Shown: piece after piece, positions 8,690-16,679 of the stretch | Layout of the letters: every line of letters begins with the position of its first letter | Position numbering within the stretch: position 1 is the first letter of the stretch | From: JAAFHN01 sp031421855 | GTDB lineage: Bacteria; Pseudomonadota; Gammaproteobacteria; Burkholderiales; Burkholderiaceae_C | Length of the DNA stretch: 64,000 nucleotides | Direction: 5' to 3' | NCBI GenBank assembly: GCA_031421855.1 | Contig: JANOPN010000198.1 | Coordinates: forward strand, 1 to 64,000 | Notes under the pieces: model-generated | What the model was told of the DNA's origin: nothing | Database searches by the model: none | Seen by the model: only the letters and a program-made list of their open reading frames with translations | Position numbers and translations under genes: made by a program

Positions 8690-9919
8690 ATGCCCAAAGA
8701 ATACAAAGAACTCGTCGTCGGACTCGACATTGGTACCAGCAAGGTCATGGTGGCTGTTGCCGAAGTGCTTGCCGACGGCAGCCTCAAACTCGCCGGCCTG
8801 GGTGTCGCCAACAGCAACGGCTTGAAGCGCGGGGTTGTGGTCAACATCGAAGCGACGGTGCAGAGCATTCAGCAAGCACTCAAGGAGGCCGAGTTGATGG
8901 CGGACTGCAAAATCACGCGCGTCCACACCGGCATCACTGGGAGCCACATCCGAGGCATTAACTCGAGCAGCATGGTTGCCGTCAAGGACCGCGAAGTCGG
9001 CGCATCCGATGTGGCACGCGTGATCGAGGCAGCCAAAGCCATCAGCATCTCAACCGACCAACGACTTTTACTCGTTGAGCCTCAAGAATTCATCATCGAC
9101 GGCCAAGAAGTTCGCGAGCCCATCGGCATGAGCGGCATTCGGCTTGATGCACGTGTGCACATCGTGACGGGTGCGCAAAGTGCTGCTGAAAACATCATGA
9201 AGTGCGTTCGTCGTTGCGGTCTTGAAGTTGACTCGTTGACCCTGCACCCACTGGCATCAAGCTACTCGGTACTGACACAGGATGAACGCGATTTGGGGGT
9301 TGCCTTGGTCGACATCGGCGCGGGCACGACCGACGTCGCGATCTTTACCGGCGGCGCAATTCGACACACCTCGGTGATTCCGATCGCGGGCGACTTGATC
9401 ACCAGCGACATCGCAATGGCCCTGCGCACGCCAACCAAAGACGCTGAAGAAGTCAAAGTCGAAAGCGGCTACGCGAAGCAGCTGCTCGCAGACGCCTCGG
9501 CCCAAGTCGAAGTGCCCGGACTTGGCGACCGCAGCCCCCGACTGATCGGCAAGCAAGCACTGGCGGGTGTCATTGAGCCGCGCGTTGAAGAGATTTATCG
9601 CCTCGTCGCACAAGTTGTGAGGGAGTCGGGCTTCGAAGAGGTGCTATCCAGCGGCATCGTCATCACTGGGGGCTCGGCCGTCATGCCCGGCATGGTTGAA
9701 CTCGGCGAAGACATTTTCTTGAAACCCGTGCGGCGAGGTTTGCCGCAGTACCGAGGGTCACTCGCTGACATGGTTGCGCAGCCCCGGGCCGCCACCGTCA
9801 TGGGTCTACTTGAAGAAGCCCGCTTTGCCCGCTTGCGTGGGCACAAAGTGGCACAAAAAGCCGGATCACTTCGCACAACGGCTGGTCGGGTCAAAGACTG
9901 GTTTGTAGGGAACTTTTGA
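8690..9919 (+). CDS. ftsA: Cell division protein FtsA
   Basis: Actin-like ATPase that tethers FtsZ to the membrane and activates septal synthesis. The 409-aa protein has the phosphate-1 motif GLDIGTSKV near residue 10, the 1C domain, the phosphate-2 motif VDIGAGTTDVA and adenosine motif ITGGSAVMPGM. The C-terminal end (VKDWFVGNF) is an amphipathic membrane-targeting helix, as in other FtsA proteins. The SD-like element before ATG 8690 is weak; spacing to ftsQ suggests coupling. Confidence 0.96.
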   Translation: MPKEYKELVVGLDIGTSKVMVAVAEVLADGSLKLAGLGVANSNGLKRGVVVNIEATVQSIQQALKEAELMADCKITRVHTGITGSHIRGINSSSMVAVKDREVGASDVARVIEAAKAISISTDQRLLLVEPQEFIIDGQEVREPIGMSGIRLDARVHIVTGAQSAAENIMKCVRRCGLEVDSLTLHPLASSYSVLTQDERDLGVALVDIGAGTTDVAIFTGGAIRHTSVIPIAGDLITSDIAMALRTPTKDAEEVKVESGYAKQLLADASAQVEVPGLGDRSPRLIGKQALAGVIEPRVEEIYRLVAQVVRESGFEEVLSSGIVITGGSAVMPGMVELGEDIFLKPVRRGLPQYRGSLADMVAQPRAATVMGLLEEARFARLRGHKVAQKAGSLRTTAGRVKDWFVGNF

Positions 9920-10083
9920 TGAACTCAAGTCACGCCCCTCTCAAATCAGACCAGCCTCATGCCAGCGCTGCAGGCCCGCCGAAAAACACCACCTGGCACG
10001 GACTCCACGGACCACCAGGCCAGTTTCACACATCCAAAATTCGCACCAACAACCCATTTGCATTCGACGGAGAAACACAATGA
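9919..10083 (+). CDS. Candidate 54-aa small ORF filling the ftsA-ftsZ gap
   Basis: An ORF runs exactly across the ftsA-ftsZ gap. Its ATG starts on the last base of the ftsA stop codon (TGATG) and its TGA overlaps the ftsZ ATG (ATGA). The product begins MNSSHAPLKSDQPHASAAGP and ends NPFAFDGETQ; it is polar, rich in Pro, Ser, Asn and His, with no membrane segment or known domain. Third codon positions look less GC-biased than in the neighbouring genes, which argues against strong coding selection. It could instead be a leader that couples ftsA and ftsZ translation, or chance. Confidence 0.22.
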   Translation: MNSSHAPLKSDQPHASAAGPPKNTTWHGLHGPPGQFHTSKIRTNNPFAFDGETQ

Positions 10084-11339
10084 TGATCGAAATGATTGAC
10101 AGCAGCAATTTTGAAAGTGGCACCAAGATCAAAGTAATCGGTGTCGGCGGCGGCGGCGGCAATGCCGTCGAGCACATGATCCGCAACAACGTCCAGGGCG
10201 TGGAGTTCATTTGTGCCAACACAGATGCACAAGCGCTCGCGGCCAGCGGTGCGGATCGCACGATTCAGCTTGGCGTCAACGGCTTGGGAGCTGGCGGCAA
10301 ACCGGCCAAGGGCAAAGAGTCGGCCATCGCCCGCGAGCAAGAGATTCGCGATGCCTTGGAAGGTGCCGACATGCTGTTTGTGACTGCCGGTATGGGCGGT
10401 GGCACCGGGACAGGCGCTGCACCGGAAGTCGCCCGCATTGCCAAAAGCATGGGCATCCTCACCGTGGGCGTGGTGACCAAGCCGTTCGAGTGGGAAGGCA
10501 GCCGCCGCATGTCGAACGCCGACGCCGGGTTGCAGGAATTGGAGGCCAATGTTGACTCGCTGATTGTTGTGCTCAACGAAGAGCTGCAGTCGGTTTTGGG
10601 TGACGACATCGCGCAAGATGAGGCATTTGCGCACGCCAACGACGTGCTCAAAAACGCGGTCGGCGGCATCGCCGAGATCATCAATGTGCCAGGGCACGTG
10701 AACGTAGACTTTGAAGATGTCCGCACGGTCATGGAAGCACCCGGCAAAGCCATGCTCGGCACGGCAACGGCCAGTGGCCCATCGCGTGCCGAAATCGCGG
10801 CAAACGAAGCCGTCAAATGCCCGTTGCTTGAAGGCATCCACCTCTCCGGAGCCAAAGGGGTTTTGGTGCTGGTGTCAGCGGCGCGCGGCTCACTCAAACT
10901 GAGTGAATCAAAAATCGCGATGAGTGCCATTTGCACCTACGCCTCGCGCGATGCACACGTGATCTACGGCACGGCCTACGATGACTCATTGGGTGACCAA
11001 ATCCGCATCACGGTGGTTGCAACGGGCCTCAGCGAGGCCAGCAGCAACAAGCAAAACCTGCGAATGGTCGAACCGGCTCGCCGCACCGGCACCGACAATG
11101 TCGATATTCCCACGTTGACACAGCCGGTCGGGCACGCGAACCCGCTCGGTGCGACGACGCTTGGCGGCACAGCGATGGCGCCCAACGCGATGCGCCCTGC
11201 AGCTGGCGCATCGACGGCTGGGGCAAGCCCCCAGGTTTGGACGATGCGGACCACTGCGGCCGAACGGGTGAACGCCTTGTCGTCCAGCGGCATGGAAGAT
11301 GTGGACATTCCTGCCTTTTTGCGCAAGCAAGCGGACTGA
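10080..11339 (+). CDS. ftsZ: Cell division protein FtsZ
   Basis: Tubulin-like GTPase forming the Z ring. The 419-aa product has GGGGGNAVEHM near residue 24, the tubulin signature GGGTGTGAAPE near 105, the T7-loop region with VNVDFEDVRTVM, a variable linker of about 70 residues, and the conserved C-terminal tail DVDIPAFLRKQAD that binds FtsA. Two adjacent ATGs occur at 10080 and 10083; the first is used. It is followed by a strong hairpin that separates it from lpxC. Confidence 0.98.
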   Translation: MMIEMIDSSNFESGTKIKVIGVGGGGGNAVEHMIRNNVQGVEFICANTDAQALAASGADRTIQLGVNGLGAGGKPAKGKESAIAREQEIRDALEGADMLFVTAGMGGGTGTGAAPEVARIAKSMGILTVGVVTKPFEWEGSRRMSNADAGLQELEANVDSLIVVLNEELQSVLGDDIAQDEAFAHANDVLKNAVGGIAEIINVPGHVNVDFEDVRTVMEAPGKAMLGTATASGPSRAEIAANEAVKCPLLEGIHLSGAKGVLVLVSAARGSLKLSESKIAMSAICTYASRDAHVIYGTAYDDSLGDQIRITVVATGLSEASSNKQNLRMVEPARRTGTDNVDIPTLTQPVGHANPLGATTLGGTAMAPNAMRPAAGASTAGASPQVWTMRTTAAERVNALSSSGMEDVDIPAFLRKQAD

Positions 11340-11379
11340 TTGGCCTTGAATTGAGCCCAACCTAAGGTTAGCCCGAAGA

Positions 11380-11424
11380 CCGAGAGCGCCAAATCGACGA
11401 TTTGGCGCTCTCGGCGCTTTTAGA
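11380..11424 (+). terminator. Rho-independent terminator after ftsZ
   Basis: A 17-bp perfect inverted repeat (left arm 11380-11396, right arm 11398-11414) is followed by CGCTTTT. It is GC-rich and lies 40 bp after the ftsZ stop, so it probably ends or attenuates the dcw transcript. The T-run is short, so readthrough into lpxC is possible. Confidence 0.7.
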
Positions 11425-11432
11425 ATAGCGGC

Positions 11433-12422
11433 ATGCTTCGCCAACGAACCCTCCGATCCACTGCAAGCGCCACGGGTGTCGGCGTTCACAGCGGCAGCCG
11501 GGTTCAGCTCGTGCTGCGACCGGCTCAGCCCGACACCGGCATCGTGTTTCGACGGGTCGATCTGAGTCCGCCGGTCGACATACCCGTCGATGCAAGCGCC
11601 GTTTCTGACACCCAAATGGCGACGACCGTATCGGCTGGAGGCGCAGTTGTCCGCACCGTCGAGCACATTTTGTCGGCCTGTGCGGGTTTGGGGCTGGACA
11701 ACCTCATCATCGACATCGATGCTGAAGAAGTGCCCATACTTGACGGATCGGCCTCGGGATTCGTTTTTTTGCTCAACAGCGCGGGGGTGGTTGACCAAGC
11801 CGCGCCCAAGCAGTTCATTCGCGTGCTGCGCCCTGTCGAAGTGCGAGTGGGTGACGGCGCAAATCTGAAATGGGCTCGACTTGAGCCTTTTGATGGCTAC
11901 AAGCTGAGTTTTGAGATTGAATTTGACCACCCAGCGGTGAGCGCGTCGGGTCAGTCTCATGTCTTCGATTTCGCCACAGGCGACTACGCCCGAGACATTT
12001 CGCGTGCGCGGACATTTGGCTTCACGGGAGAAGTCGAGTGGCTTCGAAGCAAGGGCCTGGGCCTTGGCGGCGGGCTCGACAACGCAATCGTCATGGACGA
12101 CGTCCGTGTGCTCAACAGTGGTGGCCTGCGTTACGACGACGAATTCGTCAAACACAAAATGTTGGATGCGATAGGCGACATGGCGCTTGCGGGCAAGCCG
12201 CTGCTGGCCTCGTACAGTGCCTACCGAGGCGGACACGCGCTCAATAACCAATTGCTTCGCGCTTTGCTCAGCCAAACCGATGCCTTTGAGACCGTGCGGT
12301 TTGCGCCGCTGTCGGGCCAAGGCGCTGCGGGTCACGGCGCTGCGGGTCACGGCGCGTCGAACCCCGCCGCCTCGTTGGTAAAACGCATCAACCCTCGGTT
12401 TGGATTGGCGAGCCCGGCATGA
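11433..12422 (+). CDS. lpxC: UDP-3-O-acyl-N-acetylglucosamine deacetylase LpxC
   Basis: Zn-dependent deacetylase catalysing the committed step of lipid A synthesis. N-terminal RTLRSTASATGVGVHSG, the zinc motif VEHILSA, EVPILDGSA, and the second zinc motif HKMLDAIGDMAL are intact. The 329-aa length exceeds the usual ~305: the extra C-terminal part contains a tandem Gly-Ala-Ala-Gly-His repeat encoded by two and a half copies of a 15-bp unit at about 12318-12358. The gene starts only 8 bp after the ftsZ terminator and overlaps the next gene by 4 bp. Confidence 0.97.
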   Translation: MLRQRTLRSTASATGVGVHSGSRVQLVLRPAQPDTGIVFRRVDLSPPVDIPVDASAVSDTQMATTVSAGGAVVRTVEHILSACAGLGLDNLIIDIDAEEVPILDGSASGFVFLLNSAGVVDQAAPKQFIRVLRPVEVRVGDGANLKWARLEPFDGYKLSFEIEFDHPAVSASGQSHVFDFATGDYARDISRARTFGFTGEVEWLRSKGLGLGGGLDNAIVMDDVRVLNSGGLRYDDEFVKHKMLDAIGDMALAGKPLLASYSAYRGGHALNNQLLRALLSQTDAFETVRFAPLSGQGAAGHGAAGHGASNPAASLVKRINPRFGLASPA

Positions 12423-14188
12423 CCACCACGCAAAAGCTCACTGCCAATCGCACCGCTGAAACGCAGGCCGTTGACGCTCTCAAATTGAAATCGTCGGACA
12501 CGCTCAGCATCAGGCCCGGAGATTCTGATCAGGCGAACGCGTTTGCGCTTGCCCAGCGTCAACAAGTCAACCGAGATGCACAAACTGAGCTGGCGATCGA
12601 CAGTGCTTATCGGGCAAAAGAGCAAGAATTGGTCACTGCGCAGTTTGCTGCGCGCAAAAGCGCCCAGGAACGCGACATCCTAACCAAGCAGATCAGCGCC
12701 CAAGAAGCCAACACGAGCCGGTGGCAGCTGCTAAGCGGCGCAGGGGCAGTGGGCACACTCTTGGCGGGCGCACTTTGGCTGCGCACCCGCCGCCAGTTGC
12801 GCGAAGCCCCGATCGCGCCAGATTCTTCCGACACGGGCGATTTGTTTGACACGACCAACTCGGACGACGCGAACACGTTGGCAACCCAATCGGCCCTGCT
12901 TCCCGGCTCAGAATTTGACAGCCACACCGAGCTCGACATCCGCGACGGCCTGTGGAGTGCCGACGAAACGGATGATTTGCCATCGCACGCCACGCTTCAC
13001 GAGTTTGATGATGCCGCGCCCTATGCACGAGCAAATCACGGACGCGTGCGCGCGGATGTGCCAGCCAACGATGAACGCTCAGATGCGGCCCACACCACAT
13101 CACCCGGCACGCTGTGGCCGATGACGCAGGCAGCGGGCGAAGATACGGGTAACTCGGATTTTGATGAAATCAATGCGGTTGAAGAAGTCGCTGCGCAACC
13201 TCCTTTGGTGACACCCATCGGCAGCTTACAAACGCCACCGGATCAGTTGTCTGCACAAGCATCACCCCCCGAGATCGCACGGGTAGCCTTGTCGATTGAC
13301 GACGATCGAGCACCCACCGCAACCGCAGCCCCGGCGAAACTCGACCCCACCGCCGATCTGGATACCGCCTCAACCGAGTTGAAGGCGGGCCTGCAAACGC
13401 CTCCTACCTCACCTTCGCTGCAACCAGTGCCTGCGTCGAAGGACGTCGCGACCTTGACGGACACACCGGCTGTGCCCGAGTGGCTGCAGTCGCCTGCCAC
13501 CACAGCAGCGCACGCCACGCCGGAGCCGCAATCCCCGACTCCGATCAAAGACCTGCGGCAAGCATTGTTCAATTCGCTCAAGCGCACGCCGACAAAATCT
13601 GGCGGTTCAAGCTTCGCCGCCACGGCCATGCCGTCCCACGCTGACATGATGCTCAGCGACGGCTTCAGTTTTCGGGAATTGGCCGATGTGCAATGGGTTC
13701 CGCAGCCGATGCAAGACCTGTTGTTGCTCTACCGCGGGCTGCAAGAGTGGGAAGGCTCGGCTCGATTTGGGGTTGCTGAGCAGGCAATTTTGCATCACAT
13801 CAACCTCCACACCGCAACCAGCGGCTGGGTGTATTTGGAGCTTTTGTACATCTATCGGCGCCTGGATCAACGCAAAGCCTTTGACCAATGGGCCGACACG
13901 TTCAGAACCCGCTTCAATCGTTTGGCCCCCACATGGACCGATGCGCAAGACATGGGCAAGGAGCTGCTTCGATACGATTTAGCGACCTTGCAACTCACAC
14001 AAGCTTGGGCGAACAACAGCGTCATTTGGTTGCTTGAAGAATGGCTGGTCGGCGAGCCGCACATGCGCCGTTTGATGGACATCAACGCATTTCGCGACGT
14101 GCTGATGTTGTACGAGCTGTCGCTCATGGTGAACGATAACCCCTACAAACCGATCACACGCCCCAAACGCCCGGCTCAACCGGGTTGA
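12419..14188 (+). CDS. Uncharacterised membrane-anchored protein with FimV-like architecture
   Basis: A 589-aa product of unknown function whose ATG overlaps the lpxC stop (ATGA). Visible parts: a Gln/Ala/Lys-rich stretch likely to form a coiled coil (about 40-98), one membrane segment (about 103-121) ending in LRTRRQ, a long acidic/Pro/Ala/Thr-rich disordered region (about 125-400), and a folded C-terminal domain (about 415-575) containing YLELLYIYRRLDQRKAF, which looks like a short TPR-type hairpin. Coiled coil, one membrane helix, acidic linker and small helical C-terminal domain recall polar organisers of the FimV/HubP type, but no LysM domain is seen. Assignment is by architecture only. 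Confidence 0.75.
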   Translation: MTTTQKLTANRTAETQAVDALKLKSSDTLSIRPGDSDQANAFALAQRQQVNRDAQTELAIDSAYRAKEQELVTAQFAARKSAQERDILTKQISAQEANTSRWQLLSGAGAVGTLLAGALWLRTRRQLREAPIAPDSSDTGDLFDTTNSDDANTLATQSALLPGSEFDSHTELDIRDGLWSADETDDLPSHATLHEFDDAAPYARANHGRVRADVPANDERSDAAHTTSPGTLWPMTQAAGEDTGNSDFDEINAVEEVAAQPPLVTPIGSLQTPPDQLSAQASPPEIARVALSIDDDRAPTATAAPAKLDPTADLDTASTELKAGLQTPPTSPSLQPVPASKDVATLTDTPAVPEWLQSPATTAAHATPEPQSPTPIKDLRQALFNSLKRTPTKSGGSSFAATAMPSHADMMLSDGFSFRELADVQWVPQPMQDLLLLYRGLQEWEGSARFGVAEQAILHHINLHTATSGWVYLELLYIYRRLDQRKAFDQWADTFRTRFNRLAPTWTDAQDMGKELLRYDLATLQLTQAWANNSVIWLLEEWLVGEPHMRRLMDINAFRDVLMLYELSLMVNDNPYKPITRPKRPAQPG

Positions 14189-14200
14189 CGCTTTGGCAGG

Positions 14201-14755
14201 CTAATAGGTTCTGCCGTCTTTGTACATGGCGCTCGCGCGTCGATCCAACACATTGGCAGTTGACAGGCGAGCCATCGACTGCCCAGCATGCGCATGCGTG
14301 ATGGCCATTCCCAGGGCATCTGCCGCATCGGGGCCCGGCAACCCGGGCAGTGCCAGCAGCCGCTGAACCATCGCTTGAACTTGGTTTTTAGCCGCTTTGC
14401 CATGGCCGGTCACGGCTTTTTTCATTTGCAGCGCCGTGTATTCGGCAACATCCAGCTTGGCCGCGACCAACGCGCAAAGAGCAGCGCCGCGCGCCTGTCC
14501 CAGTAGCAAGGTTGACTGTGGGTTGACGTTCACAAAAACGATTTCAAGTGCGGCTTGGCTGGGCGCGTAGGTCTTGATCACCTCGGATACGCCATCAAAC
14601 AGCACGCCGATCCTGGCTGGCAAGGCGCCGGTTGCCAAGTGGGTGGTTCGAATCGTACCGCTGGCCACATAAGTCAACTGGGCACCGGCCACGTCGATGA
14701 CGCCGAACCCGGTGGTTTGTAGTCCAGGGTCGATTCCCAAAATTCGAATGGTCAA
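14201..14755 (-). CDS. ruvC: Crossover junction endodeoxyribonuclease RuvC
   Basis: Holliday junction resolvase working with RuvAB. The 184-aa product has the RNase H-like catalytic residues: Asp in GIDPGLQTTGFGVID, Glu in ALEIVFVNVNPQSTL, and Asp residues in the C-terminal DAADALGMAITHAHA. The only suitable start at the family N-terminus is TTG (14753-14755), giving MTIRILGIDPG. It is convergent with the preceding plus-strand gene (12-bp gap). A dispersed repeat separates its start from the upstream cdsA gene. Confidence 0.95.
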   Translation of the reverse strand: MTIRILGIDPGLQTTGFGVIDVAGAQLTYVASGTIRTTHLATGALPARIGVLFDGVSEVIKTYAPSQAALEIVFVNVNPQSTLLLGQARGAALCALVAAKLDVAEYTALQMKKAVTGHGKAAKNQVQAMVQRLLALPGLPGPDAADALGMAITHAHAGQSMARLSTANVLDRRASAMYKDGRTY

Positions 14756-14774
14756 AATGAAACCATCATATTCA

Positions 14775-14815
14775 TAGCAACAAACTCAATGAATCCGGTG
14801 ACCAAGGGCCAAAAA
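14775..14815 (+). repeat. Dispersed intergenic repeat, copy 2
   Basis: Near-consensus copy: TAGCAACAAACTCAATGAAT then CCGGTGACCAAGGGCCAAAAA. Located between the cdsA stop and the ruvC start, opposite to the direction of transcription. Confidence 0.9.
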
Positions 14816-14832
14816 GTCATAAAAATGACCAT

Positions 14833-15813
14833 TCAAAGCTCAAAATACCACCGCACCGAGTGAAAAAACACCGGCGCGGCGAAGCACAGGCCGTCAACCT
14901 TATCGAGCAACCCGCTCGCACCGGTGGTCGAGCTGATGTGGCCGCCCCAATGCTTGACTCCGCGATCACGCTTTAAGGCTTTCATCACCAAATGCCCAAA
15001 ACTGCCCGATGCACACGCAATCAAAGCCAAGACAAACGCCTGCCCAGGCTTAAACGGCGTGATGCCCGACAAAATCGCGCCGATCACGGCGGCAAAAAAC
15101 AAGCCATACAGCCAGCCTCGCCAATGAAAACTGCGACTCACGTCGGGCGCGACTGGCTCATAGGCCAATTTGCGGGAGATGAGGTGCTGAATCACCAAAC
15201 CGCCTTGCACCACAAATACCAAGAAAAACACCAAAAACGCGCCCTTGCCCTCGTACCCGTCAAAGTCAAGCAGCAACAATGCGGGCACGTGACTCATGCC
15301 GTACACACAAACCATGATGCCCCACTGCAGTTTGGCGTTGCGCTCCAAAAACCGCTCGGGGTCGTTTGACAAGGCACTCACCACCGGAATCGCCAAAAAC
15401 ACGTAGACCGGAATGAACACCGTGAACAAATCGAAATGCTCGGTCGCCACCAAAACGAACTGGATCGGCAAAACGATGAAGAACGCCAAAATCATGCTGC
15501 GGTGGTCGCCCCGGCGCGTGGGCGAAAGCGTGATGAACTCGCGCAGCGCAAAAAAGGCCACCCAAGCAAACAGCACCGTGGCAGCCACCTCACCCAGCGC
15601 CCAACCGATCCAAAACACGCCAACCATCACCCACGAATTGCGCAACAAGCGCCGGTACTCGTACAAGTCTTCGGTGTATCGGCCATTGATTCGCTCATCT
15701 TTGAGTGACAGCGCCAAAATCGCCAGCGAGGCCAATGCCAGCAAGCCAAACACCACGACAAACAACAACCCAACTTGGTGATTAGGCGACAAATTGCGCA
15801 AAAAACTGACCAT
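14833..15813 (-). CDS. cdsA: Phosphatidate cytidylyltransferase (CdsA family)
   Basis: Integral membrane enzyme that makes CDP-diacylglycerol from phosphatidic acid and CTP. The 326-aa product has about eight membrane segments and the C-terminal CdsA signature region: HLVMKALKRDRGVKHWGGH followed by LLDKVDGLCFAAPVFF, with the conserved Asp/Lys pattern. ATG 15813 is used; the upstream in-frame TTG would overlap plsC. It starts 2 bp after the plsC stop, so the acyltransferase and cytidylyltransferase probably act in sequence. A second, housekeeping cdsA may exist elsewhere; this one has the divergent form often paired with plsC. Confidence 0.85.
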   Translation of the reverse strand: MVSFLRNLSPNHQVGLLFVVVFGLLALASLAILALSLKDERINGRYTEDLYEYRRLLRNSWVMVGVFWIGWALGEVAATVLFAWVAFFALREFITLSPTRRGDHRSMILAFFIVLPIQFVLVATEHFDLFTVFIPVYVFLAIPVVSALSNDPERFLERNAKLQWGIMVCVYGMSHVPALLLLDFDGYEGKGAFLVFFLVFVVQGGLVIQHLISRKLAYEPVAPDVSRSFHWRGWLYGLFFAAVIGAILSGITPFKPGQAFVLALIACASGSFGHLVMKALKRDRGVKHWGGHISSTTGASGLLDKVDGLCFAAPVFFHSVRWYFEL

Positions 15814-15815
15814 AT

Positions 15816-16427
15816 TCAAACCTCGCGCAAGTCAACGACGGCGGTGCGAGCGCGGTCTAAAAACTCGCGCCGATCTTCGTCAGTTCGCAAGGCAATCGGC
15901 GCGCCAAACGTCACCGAGCACAGCACTGGCACCGGAATCACCTCGCCCTTGGGCAGCAAACGCTGGATGTTGTTGATCCAGGCCGGCACCAACACCACAT
16001 CTGGAAAGCGCTGAGCCAAGTTGTACAAACCCGCCTTAAACGCGCCGGGGTCAACTTGGTTGCCCCGCGTTCCTTCAGGAAACATGATGATCGAGTCACC
16101 ATTACTCAAGGCCTCAATCAACGGCTCCAACGGGTCAGCGTCGCCTGAGCGAACTCGGTCAACATAGACCGCGTTGAACACCGCTGTCGTGATCCACTGC
16201 TTGAACGGCGATGCGGTCCAGTAATCTTTTGCAGCGATCGGGCGGGTGATGTGGCGCAGCTCAGTCGGCAGCGCTGCCCAGATCATCACCAAATCAGCAT
16301 GACTTTGATGATTCGCAAAATAAATGCGCTGCTCCGCCTTGGGCGGGCAGCCCCACCACCGTGCCTGCGCCCCCGTGAGCACGCGCACCAGCCCCAATAA
16401 AAACCAAGTCATCAATTTTGCTGCCAT
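15816..16427 (-). CDS. plsC: 1-acyl-sn-glycerol-3-phosphate acyltransferase (PlsC family)
   Basis: Membrane-associated acyltransferase producing phosphatidic acid from lysophosphatidic acid. A short N-terminal hydrophobic segment is followed by the catalytic motif NHQSHAD (HX4D), then VYVDR and the glycerol-phosphate binding block FPEGTRG. ATG 16427 (MAAKLMTWFL) gives 203 aa and places the membrane segment at the start; the open frame extends 23 codons upstream, but without support. It is co-oriented with cdsA and almost abuts it. Confidence 0.86.
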   Translation of the reverse strand: MAAKLMTWFLLGLVRVLTGAQARWWGCPPKAEQRIYFANHQSHADLVMIWAALPTELRHITRPIAAKDYWTASPFKQWITTAVFNAVYVDRVRSGDADPLEPLIEALSNGDSIIMFPEGTRGNQVDPGAFKAGLYNLAQRFPDVVLVPAWINNIQRLLPKGEVIPVPVLCSVTFGAPIALRTDEDRREFLDRARTAVVDLREV

Positions 16428-16563
16428 GGCCCAATGATAGAGCTTGAGCCAAGCGCCCTTTGGCGCGCCCGCTCTCGTCGGGCTTTGCCTGCGCACGCCG
16501 CAAGCGACAAAGGGCCTGAATGCCGACGATTTAAGTTATCAGAGTCAAATTTATTAATATATT

Positions 16564-16600
16564 GGCTCTTGGTCACCGGATTCATTGACTTCGATGCTAT
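16564..16600 (-). repeat. Dispersed intergenic repeat, copy 3
   Basis: Minus-strand copy; on that strand it reads ATAGCATCGAAGTCAATGAA then TCCGGTGACCAAGAGCC. Lies in the gap between the lipoprotein hydrolase stop and plsC. Confidence 0.88.
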
Positions 16601-16620
16601 GAATTTTAATCAATCGAACG

Positions 16621-16655
16621 CAAAAAAGCCGCGCACGCTTGACGCGTGCGCGGCT
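16621..16655 (-). terminator. Rho-independent terminator for the lipoprotein hydrolase gene
   Basis: A 12-bp perfect GC-rich stem (arms 16627-16638 and 16644-16655, 5-nt loop) is followed on the minus strand by a run of six T. It starts 25 bp beyond the stop codon at 16680, so it ends the minus-strand transcript. Confidence 0.82.
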
Positions 16656-16679
16656 GAGTGGGTCCGCTATTAGGTCAGA

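Noticed and set aside
11380..11424. ftsZ-lpxC hairpin considered as an IS remnant or riboswitch
   Set aside because: A single perfect stem with a short T-run directly after a stop codon is best explained as a terminator or attenuator.
10986..12350. 454-codon minus-strand open frame opposite ftsZ-lpxC
   Set aside because: Crosses the ftsZ terminator and two conserved genes; no recognisable motif.
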